The notes under the pieces are model-generated. The model saw only the letters and a list, made by a program, of their open reading frames with translations, ran no database searches and was not told the DNA's origin. From a bacterium (GTDB lineage: Bacteria; Patescibacteriota; Minisyncoccia; Minisyncoccales; Minisyncoccaceae), in assembly GCA_023228085.1 (NCBI GenBank), contig JALOBW010000002.1, forward strand, positions 62,001-126,000: a stretch of DNA of 64,000 bases, read 5' to 3'. Positions 1 to 9,230 of this stretch are shown here, one piece after another. The position numbers and the translations under genes are program-made. Within the stretch, counting starts at the first letter, position 1. Every line of letters starts with the position of its first letter.

Positions 1-439
1 TGGGGGCAACCTCAGATGGTTTTATGATTGCACAATTTCCCGCTGCAATTGAGCCAATAAGAGGGCAAAACGAAAGAGCAAAAGGATAATTCCATGCTCC
101 AATTATAAGACATACGCCATAGGGTTCCGATAATACAGAGCTTTTTGCAGGCATTAGTAAGAGAGGGGTTTTAACTTTTTCTGCCCTAGTCCATTTTTTA
201 ATATTTTTGATTGCAAAATTAATCTCTTCTATTATTGCTCCAAATTCGGTGTTATAACTTTCGGTGGGAGATTTTTTAAGATCGGTATACAAAGCTTCGT
301 AAATCAAATTTTCATTTGAGATTAAAACTTCCTTTAATTTTTTTAAACATTCAATTCTAAAATCTATTTCTTTTGTTTTTCCAGAAAAGAAATATTTTTT
401 TTGATTTTGAAAAATAGATTGGATCTCTTTTTTTGTCAT
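1..439 (-). CDS. Aldehyde dehydrogenase, N-terminal part (runs off window)
   Basis: The minus-strand frame from the ATG at 439 stays open to the window edge and encodes about 146 residues of an aldehyde dehydrogenase, closest in style to class 3 (fatty) ALDHs. It shows the Rossmann-fold segment EPYGVCLIIGAWNYPFAL followed by AAGNCAIIKPSE, which matches the NAD-binding part of the family; the catalytic Glu and Cys lie beyond the window. The family oxidises aldehydes to acids with NAD(P)+. Its ATG overlaps the stop of the upstream exonuclease gene as ATGA (436-439), so the two are probably translationally coupled. Substrate is unknown. Confidence 0.88.
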   Translation of the reverse strand, partial: MTKKEIQSIFQNQKKYFFSGKTKEIDFRIECLKKLKEVLISNENLIYEALYTDLKKSPTESYNTEFGAIIEEINFAIKNIKKWTRAEKVKTPLLLMPAKSSVLSEPYGVCLIIGAWNYPFALSFCPLIGSIAAGNCAIIKPSEVAP

Positions 440-1005
440 ATTACTTTTCTTTTTTTTAATTCCCAAAAACATTTAGCAGTAATTCTAATGTCAGTCTCCG
501 CGTCATGAGCATCGTCAAAATCTTCTTCAAAGAGCTTGTAATGTAGCTCTGATAGTTTTGGCCACTTGTATCCGTATTTGCTCTTAATGGCACAAAAGTC
601 AACACTACTATGCATAGTACAAATTTTTTGTTTTTCTTCTATTGGATTATAGATGTTTTTTCTTAAAAATTCTGCCCCAATAATTTTTTCGTCAAAATCA
701 ATATTATGCGCGACTAAAGTTCTTGATTCATCCATTAGAGCCTTAAGTTGCGTAAGAATTGTTAACAAATCCTCTCCTTCTTGCAATGCTCGTCGTGTTG
801 TTATTCCATGAATTCGTGATGTTTCTATTGGAATAACAAATCCTTCTGGTTTTATGATATAATTTTCTGCAATTATTTCATTACCAGAGTTGTCATACAT
901 AATCCATGCTATTTGAACCATTCTTGGCCAGTTATCCAAATCAGACACTGGCGCTTTCCAATTTTTAGGTAATCCCGTTGTTTCTGTGTCAAAAAATAAA
1001 TACAT
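436..1005 (-). CDS. DEDDh-family 3'-5' exonuclease (DnaQ-like)
   Basis: A 189-residue single-domain exonuclease. Exo I motif is FDTETTG (residues 5-11), Exo II lies around AHNIDFDEK (about residue 99), and Exo III is HDAETD (about 167-172), giving the D-E-D-D set plus the catalytic His. Enzymes of this family remove nucleotides from DNA or RNA 3' ends with two metal ions; a proofreading subunit, a repair nuclease or an RNase T-like role are all possible. There is no polymerase-binding C-terminal extension, so a stand-alone nuclease is likelier than a true epsilon subunit. It overlaps the downstream aldehyde dehydrogenase by four bases. Confidence 0.85.
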   Translation of the reverse strand: MYLFFDTETTGLPKNWKAPVSDLDNWPRMVQIAWIMYDNSGNEIIAENYIIKPEGFVIPIETSRIHGITTRRALQEGEDLLTILTQLKALMDESRTLVAHNIDFDEKIIGAEFLRKNIYNPIEEKQKICTMHSSVDFCAIKSKYGYKWPKLSELHYKLFEEDFDDAHDAETDIRITAKCFWELKKRKVI

Positions 1006-1041
1006 TTTTATATGTATTGTACTATAAGAAGAGTTAATTGT

Positions 1042-1071
1042 AAAAAAAGCATCTTTATAATTAAAGATGCT
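1042..1071 (-). terminator. Intrinsic terminator overlapping a stop codon
   Basis: A 10-bp stem AGCATCTTTA/TAAAGATGCT with a 3-base loop is followed on the minus strand by seven T. The first stem bases come from the TAG stop of the 1070-1474 gene, so coding sequence and terminator share bases. Confidence 0.85.
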
Positions 1072-1474
1072 AAAATAGTCGTGTTCTTGGAAGTATCGGA
1101 AAGTTTATAAACCATCCCTTATACTTGATTTCTTTACAAGTGTCTAGGAAAGGATCACTTTCTACTTCTAGCTTGCAGGGTTTTATGCCCTGTTCAAAAA
1201 GTTGTCTTACGTACTCCTCAAGTCCATGAATAATAACCTCTTTTACAAACGAAATAGAGGTTCTGTTTATGGGACCATTCTTGGCGAGTTTTTCCAAAAC
1301 TTTGCGCTCTATTTCGTTTTCAACAATAAACTCATAGAGTTTGTTTTTTGGAATATTCCAAGTTTTCAGTATGTAGAGAAGAACCTTTTTTTCCATATCA
1401 CATCCAACTGCATCGGTTATCAATTTGTCCCAATTGACAAAAATTTCGTTGAATTTGTTTTCGTTCATAATCAT
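1070..1474 (-). CDS. Hypothetical protein, 134 aa
   Basis: I do not recognise this protein. It is a mostly helical, charged, soluble protein with no signal peptide or membrane segment. I place the start at the ATG at 1474 rather than the longer open frame from 1510, because GGGAGG (1482-1487) sits seven bases upstream of it; a second ATG follows at 1468. It is a single-gene unit: a promoter lies at 1580-1608, a long leader hairpin at 1507-1555, and a terminator fused to the stop codon. Confidence 0.6.
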   Translation of the reverse strand: MIMNENKFNEIFVNWDKLITDAVGCDMEKKVLLYILKTWNIPKNKLYEFIVENEIERKVLEKLAKNGPINRTSISFVKEVIIHGLEEYVRQLFEQGIKPCKLEVESDPFLDTCKEIKYKGWFINFPILPRTRLF

Positions 1475-1506
1475 AAAAGTGCCTCCCATTCCTGAAAAAT
1501 AGTATT

Positions 1507-1555
1507 CCAAGAAGGGGGTCTAACTAATCGTCAAATAATCAGACCTCCTCCTTGG
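1507..1555 (-). promoter_or_regulatory. Long hairpin in the leader of the 1070-1474 gene
   Basis: Two 15-base arms (1507-1521 and 1541-1555) are inverted repeats with one mismatch and one wobble and flank a 19-base loop. The minus-strand arm carries GGAGGAGG. On the plus strand the hairpin is followed by a T run, so it might act as a plus-strand terminator, but no plus-strand gene precedes it. In the minus-strand leader it could regulate the downstream gene. Confidence 0.5.
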
Positions 1556-1579
1556 GTTTTTTTAAAAAGCTATACTTAT

Positions 1580-1608
1580 AAATTACAATATATTACTAGT
1601 TTTGTCAA
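1580..1608 (-). promoter_or_regulatory. sigma70-like promoter for the 1070-1474 gene
   Basis: TTGACA (603-608 in the 1.6-kb block) and TAATTT (1580-1585) are separated by 17 bases. The spacer resembles that of the promoter near 16.5 kb: both share TAGTAATATAT. Confidence 0.6.
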
Positions 1609-1617
1609 TGTAGCATT

Positions 1618-3828
1618 CTATTTCCTTTTTATTTTTTTATCTTGCTTTTTATAAATAGGAATAGTGATTCTAAATATTGTACCCTTGTTTTCACCTTTGC
1701 TTTCGTATGTTATATCTCCCCCATTACCTTCAGCTATTTTTTTTGCAATATATAACCCAAGTCCTGATCCATCTGGATGAATACTTGGGGCTTTTTCTCC
1801 TCTTGAGAATTTTTGAAATATTTTATCTCTATCTTCTTTGGTTATTCCAGAGCCCTCATCTCTTATTGACACTTCTAGCATATCTTTGATTGTTTTGTAT
1901 GATATTTCTATTGCCCCTTTTTTTGTATATGAAATAGCATTTTCTATTATGTTTGCAATAGCTCTTGAGATTTTTTCTTGATCGCACCATACATCAGGAA
2001 GCTTTGCTTTTGGTGGCAATATAGTTAATTTTAGCCCCTTCTCTTTAGCATAGCCTAATTTTTCTTTTACAACTGCTTTAACTGCCAAATCAATATCCAT
2101 TTTTATTGGTTCTGTTTTCATTTTTTCCCCTTCCATTTTATAGGCATCACAGAAGTCGGCGACAGTATTTATAATTCTATATAGTCCAGCCTCAATCACG
2201 GGTAAGGCTTTTTTGGATTCATAATCCCCCTCTTTCATCATTGAAAAATAGCCTCTTATAATAGATAAAGGTGTGTTTAGTTGATGGCTTACGACTCTCA
2301 AAAAATCAGACTTCATTGTTAATAATTCTTGAAGATATTGATTATTTTGTTTAATATCTTTGGTTTGTTCATAAACCTTTTCTTCTAGAGTTTTTCCAAA
2401 TTCTTTAATTTGTTTGTATTGTCTAGCGTTTTCTATGGCTATGCCTGCCTGATTTGATAATACAGTTAATAATTCTAGGTCTTCTTTGGTGTATGGATCT
2501 TTAGATTTTTTTGAATCAAGAGTTATTATTCCGATGAGTTTTTTGTTTGCAACTAGAGGTAAAATCACAGATGCTTTTAATTCTTTCATATATTCAATAA
2601 TATTCTCGTATTTTTGCTTTGTCTCGTTGTTTCCATTTTCCTTTACTGCCAAATCAAGTTCTTCTCCGACTAATATTTTTTGATTCTTTGATAAGGTATC
2701 TATTAGATAATTATTTTTAATAGTCTTTATTTTATCTTTATTTTTTCCACTCTCACTAGTACTTGCTATTTTGTAGCTTAATGGAAGTGTTTTGTTATTC
2801 ACTAAATATATATTTGCTTCTTCTATTTCAATTGTATCTTTTATTGTTGTGACAATTAGCTTAGTAATTATATTGAGATCAATATGATTTGTGAGTTCTT
2901 CGGTGAGTTTGCTAATAGTTTCCTGATAATTATAAAGAGATGAAAAAATATACTTATTGGCAAACCCTCTTGTGATTTTATTTGCATTATAAAAAGCTAA
3001 AACAAAAAAAGGAGCAACTATTAATCCAAAAGCATATGAGCCAATGTTAAATACTCCTCCAAAAAAAGTATTATAAAAAAGTATTAAGAGATAAAAAAAA
3101 CTATAAGCAAATGCTGATATGACGATATATATAAAGACTTTTCTTGCCACGATTCTTACGTCCATTAGCCGAAATTTTATCATGGCGTAGAATAAAATAA
3201 ATACATAAAGAGAGATTACTACATTTCCTACAGGAGGAATTAAAATATCATACCATAAAAAAAAGTTAGTTATTCCACCCAAAAATCCAAAAACAGTTCC
3301 AATAAGAATATATTTTATTTGATAGTGTTTTAATCCCTTTGTCTTGTAGTATTCTCTTAGTAGTTGAATAGCACCATAACCAAATAGACCTATATATGAT
3401 GTGATAAGATAGGTAGTATACAAAAAACCTGCTTTTGGCCAATATTGAAAAAATATCATTGGTTCCACATCGCGTACAAAATATGGAGAAAATGAAAAAA
3501 TTAGAAATACAGTTGTAATTGTATATCCAAATAAGAGAACAAAGTTTGAGAACTTATCTTCGGCTTCTAAAAACGACAAAACCCAATGAAGATAGAATAT
3601 TGGAATAAGAGTGGATCCTATAGAGAGAAGTCTGGTATAGTTAAGTGCTTCATAGTAAGTATTAGAGATTTGCCACAGAAAATAAAATACAGACCAGAAA
3701 AAAACCGAGAAACTCAAAAGAATAAAAGTATTATTTGTGAGATTTCTTTTATTTTTAAAAAAAACAAAACAACCAAGAGTAAGGCTAGTTACTGCATTTA
3801 TAAGAGCTGATATGGCGTAAAAATCCAT
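1618..3828 (-). CDS. Sensor histidine kinase with 7-8 TM segments, GAF, HisKA and HATPase domains
   Basis: A 736-residue membrane sensor kinase. The first ~280 residues hold about eight hydrophobic helices of the kind seen in 7TM-type histidine kinase input domains. A GAF-like domain follows (about 300-465), then a short coiled coil, the HisKA domain with H-box SHQLNTP (about residue 515), and an ATPase domain with N box ENAISYT, G1 DEGSG, F box FQKFSRG and G2 GSGLGLYIAKK. It autophosphorylates on the H-box His and passes the phosphate to a response regulator. No response regulator lies next to it, so it is an orphan in this window. The methyltransferase downstream starts 3 bases before it ends on the same strand. 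Confidence 0.9.
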   Translation of the reverse strand: MDFYAISALINAVTSLTLGCFVFFKNKRNLTNNTFILLSFSVFFWSVFYFLWQISNTYYEALNYTRLLSIGSTLIPIFYLHWVLSFLEAEDKFSNFVLLFGYTITTVFLIFSFSPYFVRDVEPMIFFQYWPKAGFLYTTYLITSYIGLFGYGAIQLLREYYKTKGLKHYQIKYILIGTVFGFLGGITNFFLWYDILIPPVGNVVISLYVFILFYAMIKFRLMDVRIVARKVFIYIVISAFAYSFFYLLILFYNTFFGGVFNIGSYAFGLIVAPFFVLAFYNANKITRGFANKYIFSSLYNYQETISKLTEELTNHIDLNIITKLIVTTIKDTIEIEEANIYLVNNKTLPLSYKIASTSESGKNKDKIKTIKNNYLIDTLSKNQKILVGEELDLAVKENGNNETKQKYENIIEYMKELKASVILPLVANKKLIGIITLDSKKSKDPYTKEDLELLTVLSNQAGIAIENARQYKQIKEFGKTLEEKVYEQTKDIKQNNQYLQELLTMKSDFLRVVSHQLNTPLSIIRGYFSMMKEGDYESKKALPVIEAGLYRIINTVADFCDAYKMEGEKMKTEPIKMDIDLAVKAVVKEKLGYAKEKGLKLTILPPKAKLPDVWCDQEKISRAIANIIENAISYTKKGAIEISYKTIKDMLEVSIRDEGSGITKEDRDKIFQKFSRGEKAPSIHPDGSGLGLYIAKKIAEGNGGDITYESKGENKGTIFRITIPIYKKQDKKIKRK

Positions 3829-3831
3829 AGG

Positions 3832-4800
3832 TTATTTTTTGGATATAAGGATTCCGTGAATTTTTAATGGTTCGTATATTACTTTATTATCTTCAAATTC
3901 CGCCTTAATCCCTAGATTTAGTAAATCCTCGGGATTACGATATACCATTGGCCAATCAATAACCCACGTTAAAAATTCCTTTTCGGGGTTATTGTTAATA
4001 TTACACGAAATGAAATATCCATCTTTATTAAGAGATTCTTTGATTAACTTTGTCACTTTAATTGCCTCTTCGTCTTTTAGGTAATCTAAAAATCCCATCA
4101 TCTCAATTATATCAGGATTAAATTCTTTTGAAATATCTTTTATCGCGTAAACAGTATTTTTTTCTGTTTTTATTAATTCCTCTACACCAAATTCCTTTGC
4201 TACAATTAAAGCTCTTTTAAGTGCATCTTCATCTATATCTATAAGCAAAGATTTTGTTTTTATGTTCTTTTCTTTTAGTTCTGCAATCAGCTCAATCAAT
4301 ACTTCAGCCGATCCGCATGCAAGGGATATGATTTTTACTTCCCCTTCTTTATTCTCGGCTTGTTTTAGAATAGCTTTTCTTAATTCTTCTTTTATTAATT
4401 TTCTACGATTTCTTAATCCTTGGCAATTCAGACCGTTCCAGTAGTATTCGTCTATTATATTGGTAAGATTTTTTGCATAAGAAAACGGATGATTATATAC
4501 AATATCTAATGCTTTCCATGATGATGCATATTCTTTCACCTTGCGTGATGACTTTCCTAATCCATCAAAGAATATGGAATTTATTTTTGGTTTACCTAGT
4601 CCTAATATTTTATAAATAAACTTTTTAATTCTGACACAGATTATCAACAGCCACATTGCCGGCAGAGTAATCATATAAGGCAAGGTATTATTTTCAAATT
4701 TTTTTGATCTTATCTGATTGCTCGCGGATGCTACAATTTTTTCGTTTTCAATTAATTGGAGACACTTGGCAATTTCTATTTTTTCTGAGCTGTTTTTCAT
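3832..4800 (-). CDS. Class I SAM-dependent methyltransferase-like protein, 322 aa
   Basis: The middle of the protein has a Rossmann-type SAM site: IISLACGSAEVL (about residues 158-169, motif I) and LLIDIDEDAL (motif II acidic end). A hydrophobic stretch near residues 45-65 (TLPAMWLLIICVRIKKFI) may anchor it to the membrane. The substrate cannot be read from the sequence. It lies three bases upstream of the histidine kinase on the same strand, so the two probably form an operon and the methyltransferase may modify a membrane component or product linked to that sensor. Confidence 0.72.
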   Translation of the reverse strand: MKNSSEKIEIAKCLQLIENEKIVASASNQIRSKKFENNTLPYMITLPAMWLLIICVRIKKFIYKILGLGKPKINSIFFDGLGKSSRKVKEYASSWKALDIVYNHPFSYAKNLTNIIDEYYWNGLNCQGLRNRRKLIKEELRKAILKQAENKEGEVKIISLACGSAEVLIELIAELKEKNIKTKSLLIDIDEDALKRALIVAKEFGVEELIKTEKNTVYAIKDISKEFNPDIIEMMGFLDYLKDEEAIKVTKLIKESLNKDGYFISCNINNNPEKEFLTWVIDWPMVYRNPEDLLNLGIKAEFEDNKVIYEPLKIHGILISKK

Positions 4801-4908
4801 TTTTTAGTTTTTTTTGATTATAAAAATATACATACATTATAACTATAATTTAATTGTTTGTAAAACTATTTAATGATAGAAAAATTCCTATATCAGTTTG
4901 TAAATTTT

Positions 4909-5994
4909 TTATTTTTCAAAATTTTCTAATCTTATTCCGATTAATCTTATACGTTTCATTTTTGGATTTTTCCTTCTATCTAAAAAAGGAAGCAATAATC
5001 TTAAAGTTTCTTTTTTTAATAATTTTATATCATTTTCTCCTAGGGCATCCTTAAAAGTTTTTCCCGAAGATATAGTTTTAAAATCCGAAAAACGTATAGT
5101 TATTGTTAAGGTCTTAAATTTTTTAAAATTACTATTTTTAAAACGATTAAATATTTCTTCGTTATGCTTGAGGTATCTTTCGGTAATTATTACTATATCC
5201 GACACATCATCTTCAAAGGTAATCTGACCGCTAATTGATTTTACTTCCCTGTATTCTATTATCGGTGTTTTATCTATTCCTCTTGCTTTCAAGTAAATAT
5301 CTTCTCCAGTTTTAGAATGTAGTATTTTTTTTAATTCTTCGCATGAATACTTTTTTAATTGTTTAATTGTTCCAATCTTCAAATCATATAATATCTGAGC
5401 TGTTTTATTACCTATTCCGGGAATCGTTCTTATTGGAAGTGGATTTAAAAAATCTTCTATCTCCTCTTCTTTTATAATTAAAAAACCATCTGGTTTATTT
5501 TTACCTGCCGCTATTTTTGCAATTAACTTGTTGGGACCCAAACCTATAGAACAAGTAATCTTTTCTTCAGTTTTTATTTCTTGCTTAATCTTTTTGCAAA
5601 TATTTTCGGCTTTTTTAAGGTTATTATCTGATAAGTCAAAATAAAATTCATCAATACTTCCCTGCTCTACTTTACTTGAATATTTTTTTACTATACTCAG
5701 TATTTTTTCGGAACTTCTTTCGTATAAATCAAAGTTAGATGGTAAAAAAATCACCTCCTCTTTGCCTTCTTTTTTTGCTTTTTCGGATAATTGCCATGCT
5801 TTTGATATTGGAAGCGCAGAACGAATGCCATATTCGCGTGCTTTATAATTAGCTGTTGAAACTACACCCCTTCCTTTGCCTTCCTTTGGATCCGACCCTA
5901 CAACAATTGGCTTCCCCTTGAAACTGGGAGTAGCCCTTTCTTCTAGGGATGCAAAAAATGAGTCCATATCTAGATGTCCTATTATTCTTTTCAT
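4909..5994 (-). CDS. dinB: DNA polymerase IV (Y-family translesion polymerase)
   Basis: Residues 8-15 read DMDSFFAS, the first catalytic carboxylate motif of Y-family polymerases; SIDEFYFD (about 117-124) supplies the other two. KGRGVVSTANYKAREYG matches the nucleotide-binding finger region, and PGIGNKTAQIL is the helix-hairpin-helix of the thumb. The little-finger domain follows to residue 361. The enzyme copies past DNA lesions with low fidelity and acts on single gaps or stalled forks. Length (361 aa) is normal. It is monocistronic, with AT-rich DNA of about 110 bases before the methyltransferase. Confidence 0.95.
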   Translation of the reverse strand: MKRIIGHLDMDSFFASLEERATPSFKGKPIVVGSDPKEGKGRGVVSTANYKAREYGIRSALPISKAWQLSEKAKKEGKEEVIFLPSNFDLYERSSEKILSIVKKYSSKVEQGSIDEFYFDLSDNNLKKAENICKKIKQEIKTEEKITCSIGLGPNKLIAKIAAGKNKPDGFLIIKEEEIEDFLNPLPIRTIPGIGNKTAQILYDLKIGTIKQLKKYSCEELKKILHSKTGEDIYLKARGIDKTPIIEYREVKSISGQITFEDDVSDIVIITERYLKHNEEIFNRFKNSNFKKFKTLTITIRFSDFKTISSGKTFKDALGENDIKLLKKETLRLLLPFLDRRKNPKMKRIRLIGIRLENFEK

Positions 5995-6019
5995 ATAACG
6001 ATTATATCATCTTGTTTTT

Positions 6020-6052
6020 AAAATAAAAAACAGGTCTTGCGACCTGTCTTTT
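6020..6052 (-). terminator. Intrinsic terminator, likely bidirectional
   Basis: Stem ACAGGTC/GACCTGT closed by a TTGC (GCAA on the minus strand) tetraloop, with A/T runs on both sides. It ends the 6053-8224 gene on the minus strand. Confidence 0.85.
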
Positions 6053-8224
6053 TTATTTTGTTAAATCAAGTTCTCCAATTTTTTGCCAGTTAATTTCGTT
6101 TAACACTGTTATCTTATTATCACCCAGAATATATAAATTATCATTTATGTATATTGCTCTTTTAACATTGTAATCGGCAATAGTTTTTGCTAGTGATAGT
6201 TTATTATCTTTGTAAGAAAAGATATATCCCCCGTTAGAAGCTGGAATAAAGAAAACATTGTGAGTCTTATCAATTAGGAATGCGTGATGATTTGTGTTTA
6301 CTTCGGTCCAATATTCGTCTAGTGAATATTTAGCTATTTCGGTAGGACTTGATGGATTTTTAACATCAAACAAAGATAGTTTTACTTTATTGTTTTCTTC
6401 TCCAACTCCTAGTATAGTGTAGTCATCTATTGGGTGAAGATAAGACGAATATCCAGGTATTTTTAATTCTCCTTTTAATTCGGGATTAGTTGGGTTTGAT
6501 AAATCAAGTACATAGAATGGATCAACTTGTCTAAATGTGACGAGGTATCCGATATTTCCAATAAATCTCACAGAGTATATTCTTTCGGTTGTACCTAGAT
6601 TTTTAACACTGCCAATAATATTAAGCCCTCCGTCCATTACATAAACATCATTTTTTGAAGCAACATTAAATTCGGAATTTGAACCAATTGTTGTTGCAAC
6701 CCTCAAGTTTCCAGAAAATTCATCCATTGAAAATTGATTCAAGAGTTTTCCAGGGACTACTCCAGTATTTTTGATAGTTAGGCTTTCTAGATCAATTTTC
6801 ACTATCGCTGTTTTTTCTAATTCTCTATAATGAATTTCTGAATAATCTTTTAGTCTATTGTTGATTTCGTTATTTATTCTTAATCTTTCGTCGGATGTTA
6901 ATCCATTTAAGAATTTTACCTTTTCGTTGTTGAATTCGGCTAATTTTGAAGAATTACTGATATCGTATTCCGATATCTGCTTAATTCTTTCAATTAAAGA
7001 ACTGGGAACAATATCGCCACATCTTTCTTTATAAAAATTTAGATAATAGCTTACCCTGTCTTCAATGTAATTATATGAAACATATAAATTATTTTCGGAC
7101 ATATAAATATCTGAGTCAGATGTTCCCAAAAGTGATATTTTGTTAAATATAGATCCATTGTCTGGATTTATTGAAATGACAGTATAATTTGTGTTAGCTT
7201 TACCTTCCTTGTTTGGATAATATACATCGGTACAATTAATTGGGATGGTGCTATTATCTTTTTGTAATAGAGGGACTGGACAAATACTATCATTCCTTAA
7301 ATATGTTTTTGTAATAATATAAATCTTTCCATCCTTTAATCTAGCGTCACTAATTGAACTATTTTCTTCAACATTAATAACCCATTTTTCTTTTGGGTTT
7401 TTTGTATCACTAATATCAAATCCTGTTATCTTTTTATTTTCTAATGAAACCAAAACCTTATTACTTAATAACAAATTATTAGCACTATAATAACTTCCTT
7501 GAATATCTATTTTACTTTCTTTAGAGATATTTTCGGCTGGTAGCGCTTTGATTAAGCTTATTTGGCTCGTAGAATATGATGGCATTAAACATTTTACTCC
7601 TCCTGGGCACACAGTATTTGTACTTACATAATGTTTATAGAATATTGTTTCACCATTAGTCTTTGCAATATCTGGCTCATCTATATTCAAAACTTGTGTA
7701 TTAGTTGAAGAATATCTTTCAACAGTTGTTTTTTCTTGAGTGTTGCCAGCTGCATTGCTATCAACTGTTGGAGCAGTTGGGGCAACTGGGACCGCTATTT
7801 GCAGATCATCATAATAATAGTTAGATGACGATACATTTTTTATATATTCTAGATATTCATTATTAGATTTAAACTTGGCATAACTAAAATCGCCAATATT
7901 ACTCGGACCACTAACAATATTGGTCAATGCAGTTTTTAATTTTTCTATTCCTTGATTACCTAATCGCAGCCCATTCCATTTCCCATACCACAAAGCATAA
8001 TAATCTTTGATGGCTTTCATTGTTTCTTGTCCATAGTATCCCGTTGATTGGCTTATACTATAGCCCAATGATTTTAAACAATCTTGAATATTTCTAACAT
8101 TCTCACTTTTCTCTCTATAATTTATGGGAGAAAGTTTTGTTAAGTCGCAATCCGCCAAGGTAATCTGTGGGATTACTATTGCACTCACAAGCGCAAGGTA
8201 TATGATTTTTGATATTTTTTTCAT
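6053..8224 (-). CDS. Secreted protein with peptidoglycan-binding and beta-propeller domains
   Basis: A 723-residue exported protein. Residues 1-24 form a signal peptide ending ITLAD. Residues 38-95 look like a peptidoglycan-binding domain (VRNIQDCLKSLGY ... GYYGQETMKAI). From about 185 the family typical of archaeal/bacterial secreted beta-propellers begins with NIDEPDIAKTNGETIFY and continues as repeated propeller blades to the C-terminus (for example LDLSNPTNPELKGEL, LFDVKNPSSPTEIAKY). It is probably held at the cell wall. Its function is not known; adhesion or protein-protein contact at the surface is a reasonable inference. Start codon is the ATG at 8224 because it gives an intact signal peptide. 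Confidence 0.82.
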   Translation of the reverse strand: MKKISKIIYLALVSAIVIPQITLADCDLTKLSPINYREKSENVRNIQDCLKSLGYSISQSTGYYGQETMKAIKDYYALWYGKWNGLRLGNQGIEKLKTALTNIVSGPSNIGDFSYAKFKSNNEYLEYIKNVSSSNYYYDDLQIAVPVAPTAPTVDSNAAGNTQEKTTVERYSSTNTQVLNIDEPDIAKTNGETIFYKHYVSTNTVCPGGVKCLMPSYSTSQISLIKALPAENISKESKIDIQGSYYSANNLLLSNKVLVSLENKKITGFDISDTKNPKEKWVINVEENSSISDARLKDGKIYIITKTYLRNDSICPVPLLQKDNSTIPINCTDVYYPNKEGKANTNYTVISINPDNGSIFNKISLLGTSDSDIYMSENNLYVSYNYIEDRVSYYLNFYKERCGDIVPSSLIERIKQISEYDISNSSKLAEFNNEKVKFLNGLTSDERLRINNEINNRLKDYSEIHYRELEKTAIVKIDLESLTIKNTGVVPGKLLNQFSMDEFSGNLRVATTIGSNSEFNVASKNDVYVMDGGLNIIGSVKNLGTTERIYSVRFIGNIGYLVTFRQVDPFYVLDLSNPTNPELKGELKIPGYSSYLHPIDDYTILGVGEENNKVKLSLFDVKNPSSPTEIAKYSLDEYWTEVNTNHHAFLIDKTHNVFFIPASNGGYIFSYKDNKLSLAKTIADYNVKRAIYINDNLYILGDNKITVLNEINWQKIGELDLTK

Positions 8225-8370
8225 ATGTTTTTATTATTTTTTAAGATTAAGCTAACTAATTAACTAAACTAATTATATCAAGTTTATTTTTAATTGAAAA
8301 TATAGTTATGCAGTATTAACTATTTTTGTGTTTTAAAATATAAAAATTGTAATGGAATTAAAAAAGATAA

Positions 8371-8399
8371 TTGTTTATTTTGTGCAAATGGGTTAGAAT
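8371..8399 (+). promoter_or_regulatory. Promoter for a leaderless mRNA (8406 gene)
   Basis: TTGTTT (8371-8376), 17-base spacer, TAGAAT (8394-8399). The ATG at 8406 lies six bases after the -10 box, so transcription should start at or next to the start codon. Confidence 0.6.
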
Positions 8400-8405
8400 T
8401 TTTGT

Positions 8406-9230
8406 ATGAATAAAGATATTTATCTATCAAAAATAAGTAGCAATTTTCCCGAAGTAGCGGGCAAAAAAATTGAAGTAATTGAGCAAAAAGATAAAGATTT
8501 AGTATTTCTAGATAAAAAGATTGTTTTTGTATTTCCTAAGAATATTGAGGCAAAAAATAATCTAATAAGAGCAATAGACATGTCTTTATTTTTGTCACCT
8601 AATATAACTCTACCTATATCTAATTTTACATATATACCCGAGAAAAAAGATTTTGCTGGATATAATTATATTAATGGAGAATGTTTAAGTATAGAAAATT
8701 TTAAAAAACTTAATTTGCACGAGCAAGATATAATTGCCAATCAATTATCTATTTTTCTAAATGAACTACATTCTTCTTCCCTTCCTATGTGTAGAAAAAA
8801 TGGTATCAAACAAGGTTCGGACGAGGAAGATGTATTGGATTTATCGCTGAAAAAAATTTGTACACTAAAGAAAAAAATCTCCGAAAAAGATATTAAATAC
8901 TTGGAAAAATTATTAGATGATTTCTCAAAAAAAAGAAAAAAGATATACAAGTTTGTTCTTTCTCACAGAAAGCTTAATGAACAACATATAATAATAGATT
9001 ATAAAAAATGTATCATTTCGGGTGTTCTGAATTTTAATCATTTGGAAATAGATGATCCTGCTGTTGATTTTGCTAGTCTCTGGGACTATGGAGAAAGTTT
9101 TGTAGATAAGGTTTTGTATGGATATTTTTTAGGTAGCAACGAATTAAAAGAAAGAAGTTTTAGGTGGTATATATATAATTGCATAAGTGAGGATAGATTA
9201 TCCTTTTTAAAACAAGAGCAAATTTTATAG
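8406..9230 (+). CDS. APH/protein-kinase-like fold protein with degenerate catalytic motifs
   Basis: A 274-residue protein with the layout of aminoglycoside/choline phosphotransferases: GYNYINGE (about 81-88) matches the hinge segment, FVLSHRKLNEQHIIID (about 182-197) matches the HxDxxxxN loop, and GVLNFNHLEIDDPAVDFA matches the metal-binding DFG-like segment. Both key aspartates are replaced (Lys in SHRKLNEQ, Asn in VLNFN), so it is probably a pseudokinase or a substrate-binding relative rather than an antibiotic-resistance enzyme. The mRNA appears leaderless. Its 3' end overlaps the convergent 9160-9627 reading frame. Confidence 0.6.
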   Translation: MNKDIYLSKISSNFPEVAGKKIEVIEQKDKDLVFLDKKIVFVFPKNIEAKNNLIRAIDMSLFLSPNITLPISNFTYIPEKKDFAGYNYINGECLSIENFKKLNLHEQDIIANQLSIFLNELHSSSLPMCRKNGIKQGSDEEDVLDLSLKKICTLKKKISEKDIKYLEKLLDDFSKKRKKIYKFVLSHRKLNEQHIIIDYKKCIISGVLNFNHLEIDDPAVDFASLWDYGESFVDKVLYGYFLGSNELKERSFRWYIYNCISEDRLSFLKQEQIL

